Positions 8,907 to 17,379 of a stretch of DNA of 64,000 nt are shown here, piece by piece. The DNA lies in the NCBI RefSeq assembly GCF_006538745.1, contig NZ_BJLR01000022.1, positions 112,058-176,057 on the forward strand. Reading direction: 5' to 3'. Below the pieces are notes generated by a model. It was not told where the DNA came from. It was given only the letters and a program-made list of their open reading frames with translations, and ran no database searches. Source of the stretch: Cellulomonas cellasea. GTDB lineage: Bacteria; Actinomycetota; Actinomycetes; Actinomycetales; Cellulomonadaceae. Both the position numbers and the translations under genes were made by a program. The stretch's first letter is position 1. Every line of letters starts with the position of its first letter.

Positions 8907-9523
8907 CGCGTCCCCTCCGGCGTCGTCGTCCCGACCAGCCCGCGCTCGCGTGCGTAGTCCTGCAGCATCTCGCGCAGCTGGGCCCGGCCGCGGTGCAGCC
9001 GGGACATGACCGTCCCGATCGGCGTGCCCATGATCTCGGCGATCTCCTTGTACGCGAAGCCCTCGACGTCCGCGAGGTACACCGCGATGCGGAAGTCCTC
9101 GGGGATCCGCGCGAGGGCGTCCTTGACGTCGGAGTCCGGCAGGTGGTCGAGCGCCTCGGCCTCGGCCGAGCGGAGCCCGCTCGACGTGTGCGACTCGGCG
9201 CGCGCGATCTGCCAGTCCTCGATCTCCTCGGCCGCCGACTGCTGCGGCTCGCGCTGCTTCTTGCGGTACGTGTTGATGAAGGTGTTGGTGAGGATCCGGT
9301 ACAGCCAGGCCTTGAGGTTCGTGCCCGGGCGGTACTGGTGGAACGCCGCGAACGCCTTCGCGAACGTCTCCTGAACCAGGTCCTCGGCGTCGGCGGGGTT
9401 GCGGGTCATGCGCAGCGCGGCACCGTAGAGCTGGTCGAGGTACACGAGAGCCTCCGCCTCGAACCTGTCGGTGCGGGCGGCGTCGTCCTCGGCCTCGGGG
9501 GCGCGGTTCGTGTCCTCGGTCAT
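8903..9523 (-). CDS. sigR: ECF sigma factor SigR/SigH (thiol-oxidative stress)
   Basis: A 206-residue ECF sigma factor. Region 2 holds the [14 protein letters not shown] box and the [14 protein letters not shown] stretch; region 4 ends with [30 protein letters not shown]. It directs transcription of disulfide-stress genes (thioredoxin, mycothiol and proteolysis functions in relatives) when RsrA releases it. The ATG at 9523 matches the start of the core protein. The frame stays open upstream to an ATG at 9706, which would add 61 residues, comparable to the unstable SigR-prime isoform of Streptomyces. A perfect SigR-type promoter lies just beyond that upstream ATG. Confidence 0.96.
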   Translation of the reverse strand: MTEDTNRAPEAEDDAARTDRFEAEALVYLDQLYGAALRMTRNPADAEDLVQETFAKAFAAFHQYRPGTNLKAWLYRILTNTFINTYRKKQREPQQSAAEEIEDWQIARAESHTSSGLRSAEAEALDHLPDSDVKDALARIPEDFRIAVYLADVEGFAYKEIAEIMGTPIGTVMSRLHRGRAQLREMLQDYARERGLVGTTTPEGTR

Positions 9524-9716
9524 CAGCGACGAGCCTAGTGCCGCGGGGACGGGCAGACCCGCCAGGGGGGTCGCGGCGTCCAGCGACACCCGCACCGAGC
9601 GGGCGGTCCGGGTGCGGGGGGCCTCCCCCGTGGGGCTGCCGACGACGCCGGCGGGCGGTGGGCTCGTGTCGAGCACGACGCTCGGGCACTCGGTGGAGCA
9701 GGTCATGACAGTCGTC

Positions 9717-9742
9717 AACGCGGGGAGGCGCGCGTCGATTCC
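9717..9742 (-). promoter_or_regulatory. SigR-dependent autoregulatory promoter (GGAAT-N18-GTT)
   Basis: Reading the minus strand, GGAAT (9742-9738) is followed by exactly 18 bases and then GTT (9719-9717). This is the consensus recognised by actinobacterial SigR/SigH. The predicted start, about 7 bases further, falls near 9710, a few bases before an in-frame ATG at 9706. The site therefore supports both positive autoregulation and a nearly leaderless long isoform. Confidence 0.85.
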
Positions 9743-9768
9743 CGGGCGCGGAGCCGCAGGTCCAGGAC

Positions 9769-9774
9769 TAGCGT
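9769..9774 (+). promoter_or_regulatory. Putative -10 element (TAGCGT) for the ferritin gene
   Basis: TANNNT hexamer ending exactly 6 bases before the ATG at 9781, consistent with leaderless transcription. Confidence 0.5.
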
Positions 9775-9780
9775 GGCGCC

Positions 9781-10314
9781 ATGACGGACTCGAGGTTCCT
9801 CCAGCTGCTCCGCGCCCAGATCGGTCACGAGTTTGACGCGCACCAGCAGTACGTGGCGATCGCCGTCTGGTTCGACGGGCAGGACCTGCCCCAGCTCGCG
9901 CGCCACTACTACCGCCAGGCGGTCGAGGAGCGGAACCACGCGCTGATGATCGTGCAGTACCTGCTCGACCGGGACCTCGACGTCGCGATCCCCGCGGGCA
10001 GCCCGGTCCGAAACGACTTCACGACGGTCATCGACCCGATCGCCCTCGCGCTCGCGCAGGAGACGCAGGTCACCGAGCAGATCGAGGCGATCTTCCGCGC
10101 GGCCCGCGAGGAGGGCGACGCGCTCGGCGAGCAGTTCCTGCTGTGGTTCCTCAAGGAGCAGGTCGAGGAGGTCGCGTCCGCGCGGACGCTGCTGACGGTC
10201 GCGACCCGCGCGCGGGACAACCTCTTCGACCTCGAGAACTACGTGGCCCGCGAGCAGATCGGCGACGGCGGAGAGTCGTCCGACGCCCCCGCCGCCGCGG
10301 GTGGCGCGCTGTGA
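9781..10314 (+). CDS. Ferritin (bacterial BfrB/Ftn type)
   Basis: A 177-residue four-helix ferritin. Ferroxidase ligands are visible: Glu17 in HEFDAHQQY, then Glu50 and His53 in EERNHA, with further acidic residues in AQETQVTEQ and KEQVEE. It oxidises Fe(II) and stores it as mineral in a 24-mer in the cytoplasm. There is no haem-binding Met in the usual bacterioferritin position that I can identify, so a non-haem ferritin is more likely. The tail after residue 160 is Ala/Asp-rich and probably disordered. It is divergent from sigR, which suits a role in oxidative stress defence. A TAGCGT element lies 6 bases before the ATG, with no ribosome binding site between. Confidence 0.92.
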   Translation: MTDSRFLQLLRAQIGHEFDAHQQYVAIAVWFDGQDLPQLARHYYRQAVEERNHALMIVQYLLDRDLDVAIPAGSPVRNDFTTVIDPIALALAQETQVTEQIEAIFRAAREEGDALGEQFLLWFLKEQVEEVASARTLLTVATRARDNLFDLENYVAREQIGDGGESSDAPAAAGGAL

Positions 10315-10390
10315 GCCGCCGCGCTCGGGCGTGCGCCGCCTGACCCCCGTCCCCGTCCCGACCCGAGTCCGCCGACCCAGGAGGTCCCCG

Positions 10391-10921
10391 ATGCTGCTCC
10401 GCCGGTTCGCCCGTCCCCTGTTCGCGTCGTCGTTCGTCCAGCAGGGGGTCGACGCCGTCCGCAACCCCGCCGCGCACGTCGAGGTCGCGCGGGGGGCGCT
10501 CGAGCGCGTCACCGCGTCGGTCCCCCGCGGCAAGGTCCCCGCGCTCGACCGCTACCGCGAGCCCACGCCCGGGCAGCTCACGACGCTCGTGCGCGTGCAC
10601 GGCGCCGCGACGGCCCTCGCCGGGCTGGCGTTCGCGCTCGGCCGCGCGCCGCGCACGTCGGCCCTGCTGCTCGCCGCGCTGACCGCTCCCCTGGCCGCCG
10701 CCGACCTCCCGGCGAAGAAGGGCGCGCACGTCGGGAGCCCCGACGCCGCGCGTGAGCGGCGCGCGCACCTGCTGCGCACGCTGTCCGCGACCGGCGGGGC
10801 GCTGCTCGCCGCCGCGGACTACGCCGGGCGCCCCGGGGTCTCGTGGCGTCTCGCGCGCTTCCGCGACGACCACGCGCACGTGCCGGCGGCGATCGCGGCG
10901 AAGGTGCCCGGGCGGGACTGA
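10391..10921 (+). CDS. DoxX family membrane protein
   Basis: A 176-residue membrane protein of the DoxX family. It begins MLLRRFARPLFASSFVQQGVDAVRNP, a typical DoxX start. Hydrophobic stretches follow at about residues 70-85, 90-108 and 128-142, and a soluble C-terminal part carries several Arg and Asp residues. DoxX proteins elsewhere join superoxide dismutase and thiol enzymes in membrane oxidoreductase complexes or act in quinone-linked redox chemistry. The function here is not established, though the ferritin/sigR neighbourhood fits redox homeostasis. The strong ribosome binding site CAGGAGG 8 bases upstream fixes the start. Confidence 0.8.
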   Translation: MLLRRFARPLFASSFVQQGVDAVRNPAAHVEVARGALERVTASVPRGKVPALDRYREPTPGQLTTLVRVHGAATALAGLAFALGRAPRTSALLLAALTAPLAAADLPAKKGAHVGSPDAARERRAHLLRTLSATGGALLAAADYAGRPGVSWRLARFRDDHAHVPAAIAAKVPGRD

Positions 10922-10992
10922 GCCCGAAGGTCCGGGGCGCGCGGCACCCGCACCGTCGGCCCGGCCCGGCCCGCACGCGCGCTCCGGTCGAA

Positions 10993-11017
10993 CGGCCGCG
11001 GGCGCGCCGCGCGGCCG
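10993..11017 (+). terminator. Possible terminator after the DoxX gene
   Basis: Inverted repeat CGGCCGCG / CGCGGCCG with a 9-base GC loop, 71 bases after the DoxX stop. The whole gap is GC-rich, so confidence is limited. Confidence 0.35.
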
Positions 11018-11065
11018 CGACGGACCGCGCCGTGAGCAGGCGAGACTCCGCGACGGGCCTGCCGA

Positions 11066-11071
11066 TAACCT
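11066..11071 (+). promoter_or_regulatory. Putative -10 element (TAACCT) for aroA
   Basis: TANNNT hexamer with exactly 6 bases (GGCGGC) before the aroA ATG; this predicts a leaderless aroA transcript. Confidence 0.55.
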
Positions 11072-11077
11072 GGCGGC

Positions 11078-12397
11078 ATGACGACCGACGCGCTGACCGA
11101 CCGGCCCGACGCCGAGCACGCCGCCGCCCTGTGGCCGGCCCCGCAGGCGCCCGGCCCGCTCGACGCGACCGTCGAGGTCCCCGGCTCGAAGTCGCTCATG
11201 AACCGCTACCTCGTGCTCGCGGCCCTCGCGGACTCCCCGAGCCGCCTGCGCGGCGCGCTGCGGTCGCGCGACACGTTGCTCATGGCCGCGGCCCTGCGCG
11301 CGCTCGGCATCGGCGTCGAGGACGCCCCGGGGACGACGTCCGACTGGGTCGTGACTCCCGGCTCCCTGAGCGGCGGCTCCGACGTCGACTGCGGGCTCGC
11401 GGGCACGGTCATGCGCTTCCTGCCGGCGGTCGCGGCGCTCGCCGAGGGTCCGGTCCGCTTCGACGGCGACCCGCACGCGCGCGTGCGCCCGATGGGACCG
11501 GTGCTGCGGGCGCTGCGCGCGCTCGAGGTCCCCGTCGACGAGCACGGCGAGCCCGGGCACCTGCCGTTCACCGTCACGGGCCGCGGGCGCGTGCGGGGCG
11601 GGCACGTCGACGTTGACGCGTCTGGGTCGAGCCAGTTCGTCTCGGGCCTGCTGCTCGCGGCCGCACGCTTCGAGCAGGGGCTGACGCTGCGCCACACCGG
11701 CCCGACGCTGCCGAGCCTGCCGCACATCGAGATGACGGTCGACGTCCTGCGGGCGGCCGGTGTCACGGTCGACGACTCCCGCCCGACGATCTGGCGGGTC
11801 GAGCCGGGCACGATCGCGGGGCGCGACGTGCGCGTCGAGCCGGACCTGTCGAACGCCGCACCGTTCCTGTGCGCCGCGATGATCGCGGGCGGGACGGTCC
11901 GGGTGCCGGGCTGGCCCGCGCAGACGACGCAGCCGGGCGGGCTGCTGCCCGGGATCCTCGAGCGCATGGGCGCCACGACACGGCTCGACGGCGACGTGCT
12001 CGCGGTCACGGGCACGGGACGGATCCATGGCCTCGACCTCGACCTGCACGCCGCGGGCGAGCTCACGCCGACGATCGCCGCGCTCGCCGCCCTGGCCGAC
12101 TCCCCGACGCGCATCCGCGGCGTCGCGCACCTGCGCGGCCACGAGACCGACCGGCTCGCGGCCCTCTCGACCGAGATCACGCGCCTCGGCGGCCAGGCGG
12201 AGCAGACGTCGGACGGGCTCGTCATCACGCCCCGCCCGCTCACGGGCGGGACGGTGCGCACGTACGCCGACCACCGCATGGCCACCGCGGGCGCACTGCT
12301 CGGGCTCGCCGTGCCGGGCGTGCGGGTCGAGGACGTCGCGACGACCGCGAAGACCATCCCCGACTTCGTCGGGCTGTGGTCGGGCATGCTCGGATGA
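11078..12397 (+). CDS. aroA: 3-phosphoshikimate 1-carboxyvinyltransferase (EPSP synthase)
   Basis: A 439-residue enzyme of the shikimate pathway that transfers enolpyruvate from PEP to shikimate-3-phosphate. Substrate-binding motifs are present: [17 protein letters not shown] near residue 29, [13 protein letters not shown] near 109, [12 protein letters not shown] near 184, RGHETDRL near 350 and [15 protein letters not shown] near 400. The length is normal for the family, with a short N-terminal extension. It is followed after 37 bases by rsgA on the same strand, an arrangement conserved with mycobacteria. Transcription probably starts at the ATG. Confidence 0.97.
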   Translation: MTTDALTDRPDAEHAAALWPAPQAPGPLDATVEVPGSKSLMNRYLVLAALADSPSRLRGALRSRDTLLMAAALRALGIGVEDAPGTTSDWVVTPGSLSGGSDVDCGLAGTVMRFLPAVAALAEGPVRFDGDPHARVRPMGPVLRALRALEVPVDEHGEPGHLPFTVTGRGRVRGGHVDVDASGSSQFVSGLLLAAARFEQGLTLRHTGPTLPSLPHIEMTVDVLRAAGVTVDDSRPTIWRVEPGTIAGRDVRVEPDLSNAAPFLCAAMIAGGTVRVPGWPAQTTQPGGLLPGILERMGATTRLDGDVLAVTGTGRIHGLDLDLHAAGELTPTIAALAALADSPTRIRGVAHLRGHETDRLAALSTEITRLGGQAEQTSDGLVITPRPLTGGTVRTYADHRMATAGALLGLAVPGVRVEDVATTAKTIPDFVGLWSGMLG

Positions 12398-12434
12398 CCG
12401 CCGCCGCACGAGCCCACGGACGAGGCGCCTGACC

Positions 12435-13541
12435 GTGCCGCGTCGCCCGCTCGACGAGTCCGACGTCCGCATCCGCCCCGGACGCCGCGGCTCGCGCCCC
12501 CGTACCAAGACCCGCCCCGAGCACGCCGACTCCGAGGTCGCCCTGGTCACGGGCGTCGACCGCGGCCGGTACACCGTGCTGGCGGACGCGGGTGGGCCCG
12601 ACGAACGCCCCGTGACGGCGATGAAGGCCCGCGAGCTCGGGCGTGAGCGAGTGGTCCCCGGCGACCGCGTCGACCTCGTCGGCGACACCTCGGGCGCCGA
12701 GGGGTCGCTCGCGCGTATCGTCCGGATCGTCGAGCGCACGACCGTGCTGCGCCGCACCGCCGACGACTCCGACCCCGTCGAGCGCGTGATCGTCGCGAAC
12801 GCCGACCAGCTCGTCATCGTCACCGCGCTCGCCGACCCCGAGCCGCGCACGCGCATGATCGACCGCTGCGTCGTCGCCGCGTACGACGCCGGGATGGACG
12901 CGCTGCTCGCGCTCACCAAGGCCGACCTGGCCGACCCCGCGCCCCTCGTCGCGCTGTACGAGCCGATCGGCGTCCGGGTCGTCGTCACCAGCGTCGGTCC
13001 GGACGGCATCGTCGGGCTCGACGAGGTGCACCGCGCGCTCGCGGGGCGCGCGTCCGTGCTCGTCGGGCACTCCGGGGTCGGGAAGTCGACGCTCGTGAAC
13101 GCGCTCGTGCCGGGGGCCTACCGCGCGACCGGCGTCGTCAACGACGTCACGGGCCGCGGGCGGCACACCTCGTCGTCCGCGATAGCGCTGCGCGTGCGGG
13201 TCCCCGAGCTCGAGGGCGACGCCCCGACGTGGGTCATCGACACGCCCGGCGTGCGGTCCTTCGGGCTCGCGCACGTCGACCCGTCGCGGCTGCTGAGCGC
13301 GTTCGCCGACCTGGCGGCGGTCGGCGAGGAGTGCCCGCGCGGCTGCACGCACACCGCGGACGCGCCCGACTGCGCGCTCGACGAGTGGGTCGCCGACGCC
13401 CCCGACGCCGAGGTCCGGGCAGCACGGGCGGCCCGCGTCGAGTCGTTCCGCCGGCTGCTCGCGAGCCGGACCGGCGCGGCCGACCCCGAGGCTCCCCCGG
13501 TCTCCGCGGCGCCCGACACGCCGACCACGCCGGACGCCTGA
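12435..13541 (+). CDS. rsgA: Ribosome small subunit-dependent GTPase RsgA
   Basis: A 368-residue circularly permuted GTPase. An OB-fold N-terminal domain (about residues 35-110) precedes G4 ALTKADL, then G1 GHSGVGKST, then G3 DTPGVR. A C-terminal zinc site of three Cys and one His lies in CPRGCTHTADAPDC. It checks late 30S subunit assembly and releases maturation factors upon GTP hydrolysis. The GTG at 12435 starts VPRRPLDESDVRIRPGRRG, a basic tail usual in actinobacterial RsgA. It lies between aroA and hisN on the same strand. The C-terminal 20 residues are Pro/Ala/Thr-rich. Confidence 0.95.
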   Translation: MPRRPLDESDVRIRPGRRGSRPRTKTRPEHADSEVALVTGVDRGRYTVLADAGGPDERPVTAMKARELGRERVVPGDRVDLVGDTSGAEGSLARIVRIVERTTVLRRTADDSDPVERVIVANADQLVIVTALADPEPRTRMIDRCVVAAYDAGMDALLALTKADLADPAPLVALYEPIGVRVVVTSVGPDGIVGLDEVHRALAGRASVLVGHSGVGKSTLVNALVPGAYRATGVVNDVTGRGRHTSSSAIALRVRVPELEGDAPTWVIDTPGVRSFGLAHVDPSRLLSAFADLAAVGEECPRGCTHTADAPDCALDEWVADAPDAEVRAARAARVESFRRLLASRTGAADPEAPPVSAAPDTPTTPDA

Positions 13542-13577
13542 GGCCGGGCGCTCCCCCCGGGGCACGTCGTGCGCCGC

Positions 13578-13583
13578 TAGGTT
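13578..13583 (+). promoter_or_regulatory. Putative -10 element (TAGGTT) for hisN
   Basis: TANNNT hexamer with 7 bases before the ATG at 13591, consistent with a leaderless transcript and separate initiation from rsgA. Confidence 0.5.
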
Positions 13584-13590
13584 GTCCGGC

Positions 13591-14391
13591 ATGAGCCTGC
13601 GCCCCGGGTACGCCGACGACCTGCGACTCGCCCACGTCATCGCCGACCAGGTCGACTCCGTGACGATGGCGCGCTACAAGGCCCTGGACCTGCGCGTCGA
13701 GACCAAGCCCGACCTCACGCCGGTCACCGACGCCGACCGCACCGCCGAGGAGATCGTGCGCGGCCAGCTCAGCCGGGCCCGGTCACGCGACGCCGTGCAG
13801 GGCGAGGAGATGGCCGACACGGGCCACGGGCCGCGCCGCTGGGTCATCGACCCGATCGACGGCACCAAGAACTTCGTGCGCGGCGTCCCGGTGTGGGCCA
13901 CGCTCATCGCGCTCATCGACGGCGACGAGGTCGTCCTCGGGGTCGTGAGCGCCCCCGCGCTCGGCAAGCGCTGGTGGGCCGCCCAGGGCTCCGGGGCGTG
14001 GACCGGCAAGTCGCTCGCCGCCGCCACCCGCCTGCAGGTGTCCGACGTCGGGCGGCTCCAGGACGCGTCGTTCTCCTACTCGAGCCTGTCCGGCTGGGAG
14101 GAGCGCGGCCGGCTCGAGCACCTGCTCACGCTGACCCGCCGGGTGTGGCGCACGCGCGCGTACGGCGACTTCTGGTCGCACGTGCTCGTCGCCGAGGGCG
14201 CCGTCGACCTGTCCGCCGAGCCTGAGCTCGCGCTGCACGACATGGCCGCGCTCGTGCCGATCGTCACCGAGGCCGGGGGTCGGTTCACCTCCGTGACCGG
14301 GGTGCCCGGGCCGTTCGGCGGGTCCGCGCTGGTCTCGAACGGGAAGCTGCACGACGCGGCGCTCCAGATCCTCGACCCGATCGACGGCTGA
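13591..14391 (+). CDS. hisN: Histidinol-phosphatase (inositol monophosphatase family)
   Basis: A 266-residue Mg-dependent phosphatase. Metal-binding motifs are intact: GEE near residue 72, DPIDGTKNFVRG near residue 88, and a C-terminal ELALHDMAALVPIVTEAGG. Sequence flavour (YGDFWSHVLVAEG, HDMAALVPI) resembles actinobacterial HisN, which removes phosphate from L-histidinol phosphate in histidine synthesis, more than general inositol monophosphatases. Other family substrates cannot be excluded. A TTG nine bases upstream is in frame but the ATG with its -10 spacing is preferred. Confidence 0.88.
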   Translation: MSLRPGYADDLRLAHVIADQVDSVTMARYKALDLRVETKPDLTPVTDADRTAEEIVRGQLSRARSRDAVQGEEMADTGHGPRRWVIDPIDGTKNFVRGVPVWATLIALIDGDEVVLGVVSAPALGKRWWAAQGSGAWTGKSLAAATRLQVSDVGRLQDASFSYSSLSGWEERGRLEHLLTLTRRVWRTRAYGDFWSHVLVAEGAVDLSAEPELALHDMAALVPIVTEAGGRFTSVTGVPGPFGGSALVSNGKLHDAALQILDPIDG

Positions 14392-14490
14392 GGTCCGGCC
14401 GCGCGCCGGCGCGCCGTCGGCAGCGACGCCTCCCGCTCTCCCGTGTGCGCGGTGCCGGCGGTCGGCGCTGCGCGGGAGCGGAAGCGCGGC

Positions 14491-14961
14491 TCAGCGCGGG
14501 ATCGCGCCGAGCTCGCTCGCGTCGTACCAGAGCAGGTCCCGCTCGGACAGCCGCTCGACCGCCGACTCGTCGCCCCTGAGGGCCGCGCGGACGTCCGCCG
14601 CGGCCTCGGGCTCGTCCACGTGCCCGCACGCCACGTCGCGCAGCAGCACGTCGACGGTGACGTCGACCGCGCTCGGGGCGTCGTCCTCGCCGGTCGCGAG
14701 CGTGACGGCGGCGTCCGGCACGTCGGCCGAGAGCACGAGCCGCAGCTCGGGGACGCCGGGGTGCGCGGCGATCCGCAGCAGGGCGTCGTCGGCCGCCGCG
14801 AGCTGGGCCGCGTACTCGAGCCCCTCGTCGTCCTCGTCGGGCAGCGCCGCACGCAGCGCGTCGGTCACCGCGTGCGCGCGCCGGGCGGCGAACGTCGTGC
14901 CGCCCGCCGGGTCCGAGGAGGCGCCGAGCTCGTCGAGGGTCGCGGGGAGGTAGATGCGCAC
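14491..14961 (-). CDS. DUF6912 family protein
   Basis: A 156-residue acidic cytoplasmic protein beginning with the family signature MRIYLPATLDELG. Ala/Asp-rich helices follow, and it ends in RDLLWYDASELGAIPR. I recognise it as the actinobacterial DUF6912 family, which has no known function. It lies just downstream of the CpaE-like ATPase gene on the same strand, separated by 17 bases, and may share its transcript. The GTG start also has a CACACT element 6 bases before it, so it may be initiated independently. There is no signal peptide or membrane segment. Confidence 0.7.
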   Translation of the reverse strand: MRIYLPATLDELGASSDPAGGTTFAARRAHAVTDALRAALPDEDDEGLEYAAQLAAADDALLRIAAHPGVPELRLVLSADVPDAAVTLATGEDDAPSAVDVTVDVLLRDVACGHVDEPEAAADVRAALRGDESAVERLSERDLLWYDASELGAIPR

Positions 14962-14967
14962 GGGACC

Positions 14968-14973
14968 AGTGTG
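14968..14973 (-). promoter_or_regulatory. Putative -10 element (CACACT) for the DUF6912 gene
   Basis: Minus-strand CACACT ends 6 bases before the GTG at 14961. It matches the recurrent spacing although the first base is C. It lies just before the upstream gene's stop codon region. Confidence 0.3.
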
Positions 14974-14978
14974 CCGGG

Positions 14979-16334
14979 TCAGGGGCCGTCCGCCCGCGAC
15001 GCGCGCGCACCGACGGCCACGGGTGACGCGAGACCCTCCCGCTCGGCGGACCCGTCCGCGCGGACCCCACCGCCGACGAGCTGGGCGGCGAGCGTCGCGA
15101 TCGCGCGACGGGCGGGTGAGCCGGGGACGAGCTCGTGCAGCAGCCGCGCCTCGAGCAGCGCGGCGTCGGTGGCCTGCCGGTCGTCCGGGACGAGGATCGG
15201 AGCCTGAACGCCCGCATAGCGCTCGAGGGCCGACGCGATCGCCTCCTCGGGCCGCGGACCGGCGACCGACGCGCGGACCTTGTTCACCACGACGGTGCGC
15301 CGTCCCGTGAGCCCCAGCTCGGCGAGCTCGCCCAGCGAGCGCACGAGCCGCTGGACGCCGATCGGGTCACCGGCGCCGACCACGACGACCTCGTCGGCCT
15401 CCTGGAGCGCCGAGAGCGTCGCCGCGTTGCGGTGCGGCGCGTGGGTGTCGTAGCTGAGGACCTCGTCCTGCTCGATGCTGAAGCCGCAGTCCACGACCGT
15501 CCAGCCGGTCAGCGCCCTCGCCACGGTCCACACCACCTCGAGCGACGCGGTCGGGAGCTCGGGCCACCGGTCGGCGCGCGAGACGCCCGACAGCACGCGC
15601 AGCCCGGGGGCGAGCAGCGGGGTCAGCCGGGCGAGGTGCTCGACGTCCAGCGTGCCCTGGCCTGCGGCTCGCGCGGCCGCGGCGATGCCCGGCGCCTCGT
15701 CGAGCAGCCCCACGGCCTGCGCAACTGTCCCGCCGTACGTGTCCGCGTCGACCAGCAGGGCGGCGCGGCCGAGGAGCGCGATCTCCGCGGCGAGGTTGAT
15801 CGCGAGCGTCGTGCGCCCGGGCGCGCCCGTCGGACCCCACACCGCGACGAGCCGGCTCGGCTCGGGCGGCGCAAGGCCGTCGTCCCCGTCGGGCGCGACG
15901 TACTGCGGCCCGGGCGCGGGCGGTCCCGCGGTGGCCAGGTCGACTGTGTCGGCGCTCCCCGACGGACCGCGCTCGAGCAGCGCGACGACGCTGCGCACGA
16001 ACGCCGTCGCGTCCGTGCCGTCCTCCGGGGCGTCGACCACGAGGTCGACGCCGAGCGCGGTCGCCCGCTCGCCCTGCCACGGGAGCGAGGGGTCGCCCAG
16101 CCCGACGACCCGGACGCCGCAGCGGTGCAGCGCGGCGACGGCCTCCCGGTCAAGCATCGGCAGGTCGGTCGAGACGAGCGCGACCCGGCCCAGCCCTGCC
16201 TCGGCCGCGGCGAGCAGCTCCGTGAGGTCGGCGCACCGACGCGTCACGCTGAGCCGCCCGGCCGTGCCGTCGACCGCCTGCACGATGCCCGCCTCGGACG
16301 CGCCGCGGATGGCGCAGAGCACCCCGACGGACAC
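14979..16334 (-). CDS. CpaE/TadZ-like P-loop ATPase
   Basis: A 451-residue protein of the ParA/MinD superfamily. Residues 1-120 look like an atypical receiver domain as in CpaE/TadZ. An acidic linker precedes a P-loop ATPase domain from about residue 160. The Walker A reads GPTGAPGRTT (167-176): the signature lysine of the deviant Walker A is Thr169 and the P-loop lysine is Arg174. Later motifs (VVDCGFS, VVVNKVRASV) are present. It starts 2 bases after the stop of the SAF-domain gene, so the two are coupled. TadZ/CpaE proteins place Flp pilus machinery; no other pilus genes lie nearby, so the role is open. Confidence 0.75.
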   Translation of the reverse strand: MSVGVLCAIRGASEAGIVQAVDGTAGRLSVTRRCADLTELLAAAEAGLGRVALVSTDLPMLDREAVAALHRCGVRVVGLGDPSLPWQGERATALGVDLVVDAPEDGTDATAFVRSVVALLERGPSGSADTVDLATAGPPAPGPQYVAPDGDDGLAPPEPSRLVAVWGPTGAPGRTTLAINLAAEIALLGRAALLVDADTYGGTVAQAVGLLDEAPGIAAAARAAGQGTLDVEHLARLTPLLAPGLRVLSGVSRADRWPELPTASLEVVWTVARALTGWTVVDCGFSIEQDEVLSYDTHAPHRNAATLSALQEADEVVVVGAGDPIGVQRLVRSLGELAELGLTGRRTVVVNKVRASVAGPRPEEAIASALERYAGVQAPILVPDDRQATDAALLEARLLHELVPGSPARRAIATLAAQLVGGGVRADGSAEREGLASPVAVGARASRADGP

Positions 16335-16336
16335 GC

Positions 16337-17002
16337 TCAGCCCCCCGACCCGGGCACGTGGACGACGTGCACCGAGCCCTCGCCGCCGACGGCCGCGAGG
16401 ACCTCGGGCAGGAGGTCGCCGGGGACGAGCACGTGCACGACCGTCGTCCCGCCGGTGACGAACGCACCCTCGGGCCTGCTGACCTGGGCGACCGTGAGCG
16501 CGCCGGCGAGCTCGCGCGGCTCCGGGGTCGGCGCACCGGTCTCGGGCCCGCGCGCGGGCACCTCCCACAGGTCGACCTGGGCGCCCGGGACCACCTCCTG
16601 CGACGGCGCCTCGTCGACCGTGACCGGCACCGGGCGGAGGTCGAGGGCCTGCGCGTCCCCGAGCGCGCCGCGCGGGACGAGCTCGCCCGGCGCGACGACC
16701 CGCAGCGCGACTGCTCCCTCGGGGACGCCGTCCGCGACGGTGACGTACCGCTCGAGCTCGCCCGCGGGGAGGCGGACCTGCGCGACGGCGAGCTCGTCGC
16801 CGGTCACCCCCGACCCGGGCGTGAGCGCGTCGCGCGCGACGTAGACCCCGGTCGTCCGCTGGGCCTCCTGCACGACCCACGAGCCCAGCGCGACCGAGCC
16901 GGCGACCATCGCGAGGCCGACCAGGAGGCGCGGGTCGCGCCAGCCGGGACGACGCAGCCGCGTCGCGAGAGGTGCTGGCAGGTCAAGCACGGACGTGCTC
17001 AT
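16337..17002 (-). CDS. SAF-domain (CpaB/RcpC-like) membrane-anchored protein
   Basis: A 221-residue protein. A basic N-terminus and one TM segment (about residues 30-50) precede a SAF domain (about 60-125: GVYVARDALTPGSGVTGDELAVAQVRLP) and a C-terminal RcpC/CpaB-like part. The SAF domain binds glycan in related Flp pilus assembly proteins. It is followed immediately by the CpaE-like ATPase gene, which supports a CpaB-CpaE-type pair. No pilin, TadA or TadB gene is present here. ATG at 17002 gives MSTSVLDLPAPLATRL; a longer frame exists but runs into the divergent promoter region. Confidence 0.72.
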   Translation of the reverse strand: MSTSVLDLPAPLATRLRRPGWRDPRLLVGLAMVAGSVALGSWVVQEAQRTTGVYVARDALTPGSGVTGDELAVAQVRLPAGELERYVTVADGVPEGAVALRVVAPGELVPRGALGDAQALDLRPVPVTVDEAPSQEVVPGAQVDLWEVPARGPETGAPTPEPRELAGALTVAQVSRPEGAFVTGGTTVVHVLVPGDLLPEVLAAVGGEGSVHVVHVPGSGG

Positions 17003-17111
17003 GCGACTCCCTGATGCTGCGCCGGACCGGGTGGAGGTGCCCATCATGCCGACGTTCCGGACATCTCGTGCACAGCCTTGTGGACGACGCGGGGCCCGTG
17101 CGACGGCGTGC

Positions 17112-17117
17112 CACACT
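17112..17117 (+). promoter_or_regulatory. Putative -10 element (CACACT) for the small HTH gene
   Basis: CACACT ends 6 bases before the ATG at 17124. It matches the recurrent spacing with a non-consensus first base. Confidence 0.35.
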
Positions 17118-17123
17118 GCGGTC

Positions 17124-17354
17124 ATGGCTCCCAGGTTCCTCACGCTGGCCGACGTGACCGAGGTGCTCAACATCTCGGCGGCGCAGGCCTACGCGCTGGT
17201 GCGCTCGGGCGAGCTGCCGGCGATCCAGATCGGCGGGCGGCTCCAGTGGCGCGTCGAGTCGAGTGAGCTCGAGCGGTACATCGAGCGCATGTACGCCCAG
17301 ACGCGCGCGCGCATCGAGACCGAGCACGACGTCGACGAGGGCGCGCAGCGCTGA
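17124..17354 (+). CDS. Small helix-turn-helix (excisionase/MerR-like) DNA-binding protein
   Basis: A 76-residue protein with an N-terminal winged HTH of the excisionase/BldC type (FLTLADVTEVLNISAAQAYALV, then GELPAIQIGGRLQWRVESSEL) and a short charged helix that may oligomerise. It resembles BldC-class regulators, which bind direct repeats cooperatively. I cannot claim orthology because the C-terminal half differs. There is no integrase or phage gene nearby, so an excisionase role is unlikely. It is divergent from the SAF/CpaE pair, making that pair its nearest candidate target. Confidence 0.75.
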   Translation: MAPRFLTLADVTEVLNISAAQAYALVRSGELPAIQIGGRLQWRVESSELERYIERMYAQTRARIETEHDVDEGAQR

Positions 17355-17379
17355 CGCGAGCGCGATCGGGCCGGTGGGT

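Noticed and set aside
10151..13009. Long antisense frames opposite the ferritin, DoxX, aroA and rsgA genes
   Set aside because: High third-position GC leaves complementary frames open; no recognisable motifs and four well-supported genes lie on the other strand.
17124..17354. Excisionase as a sign of a prophage or integrative element
   Set aside because: No integrase, attachment-site repeat, tRNA or phage gene is nearby, and composition matches the chromosome.
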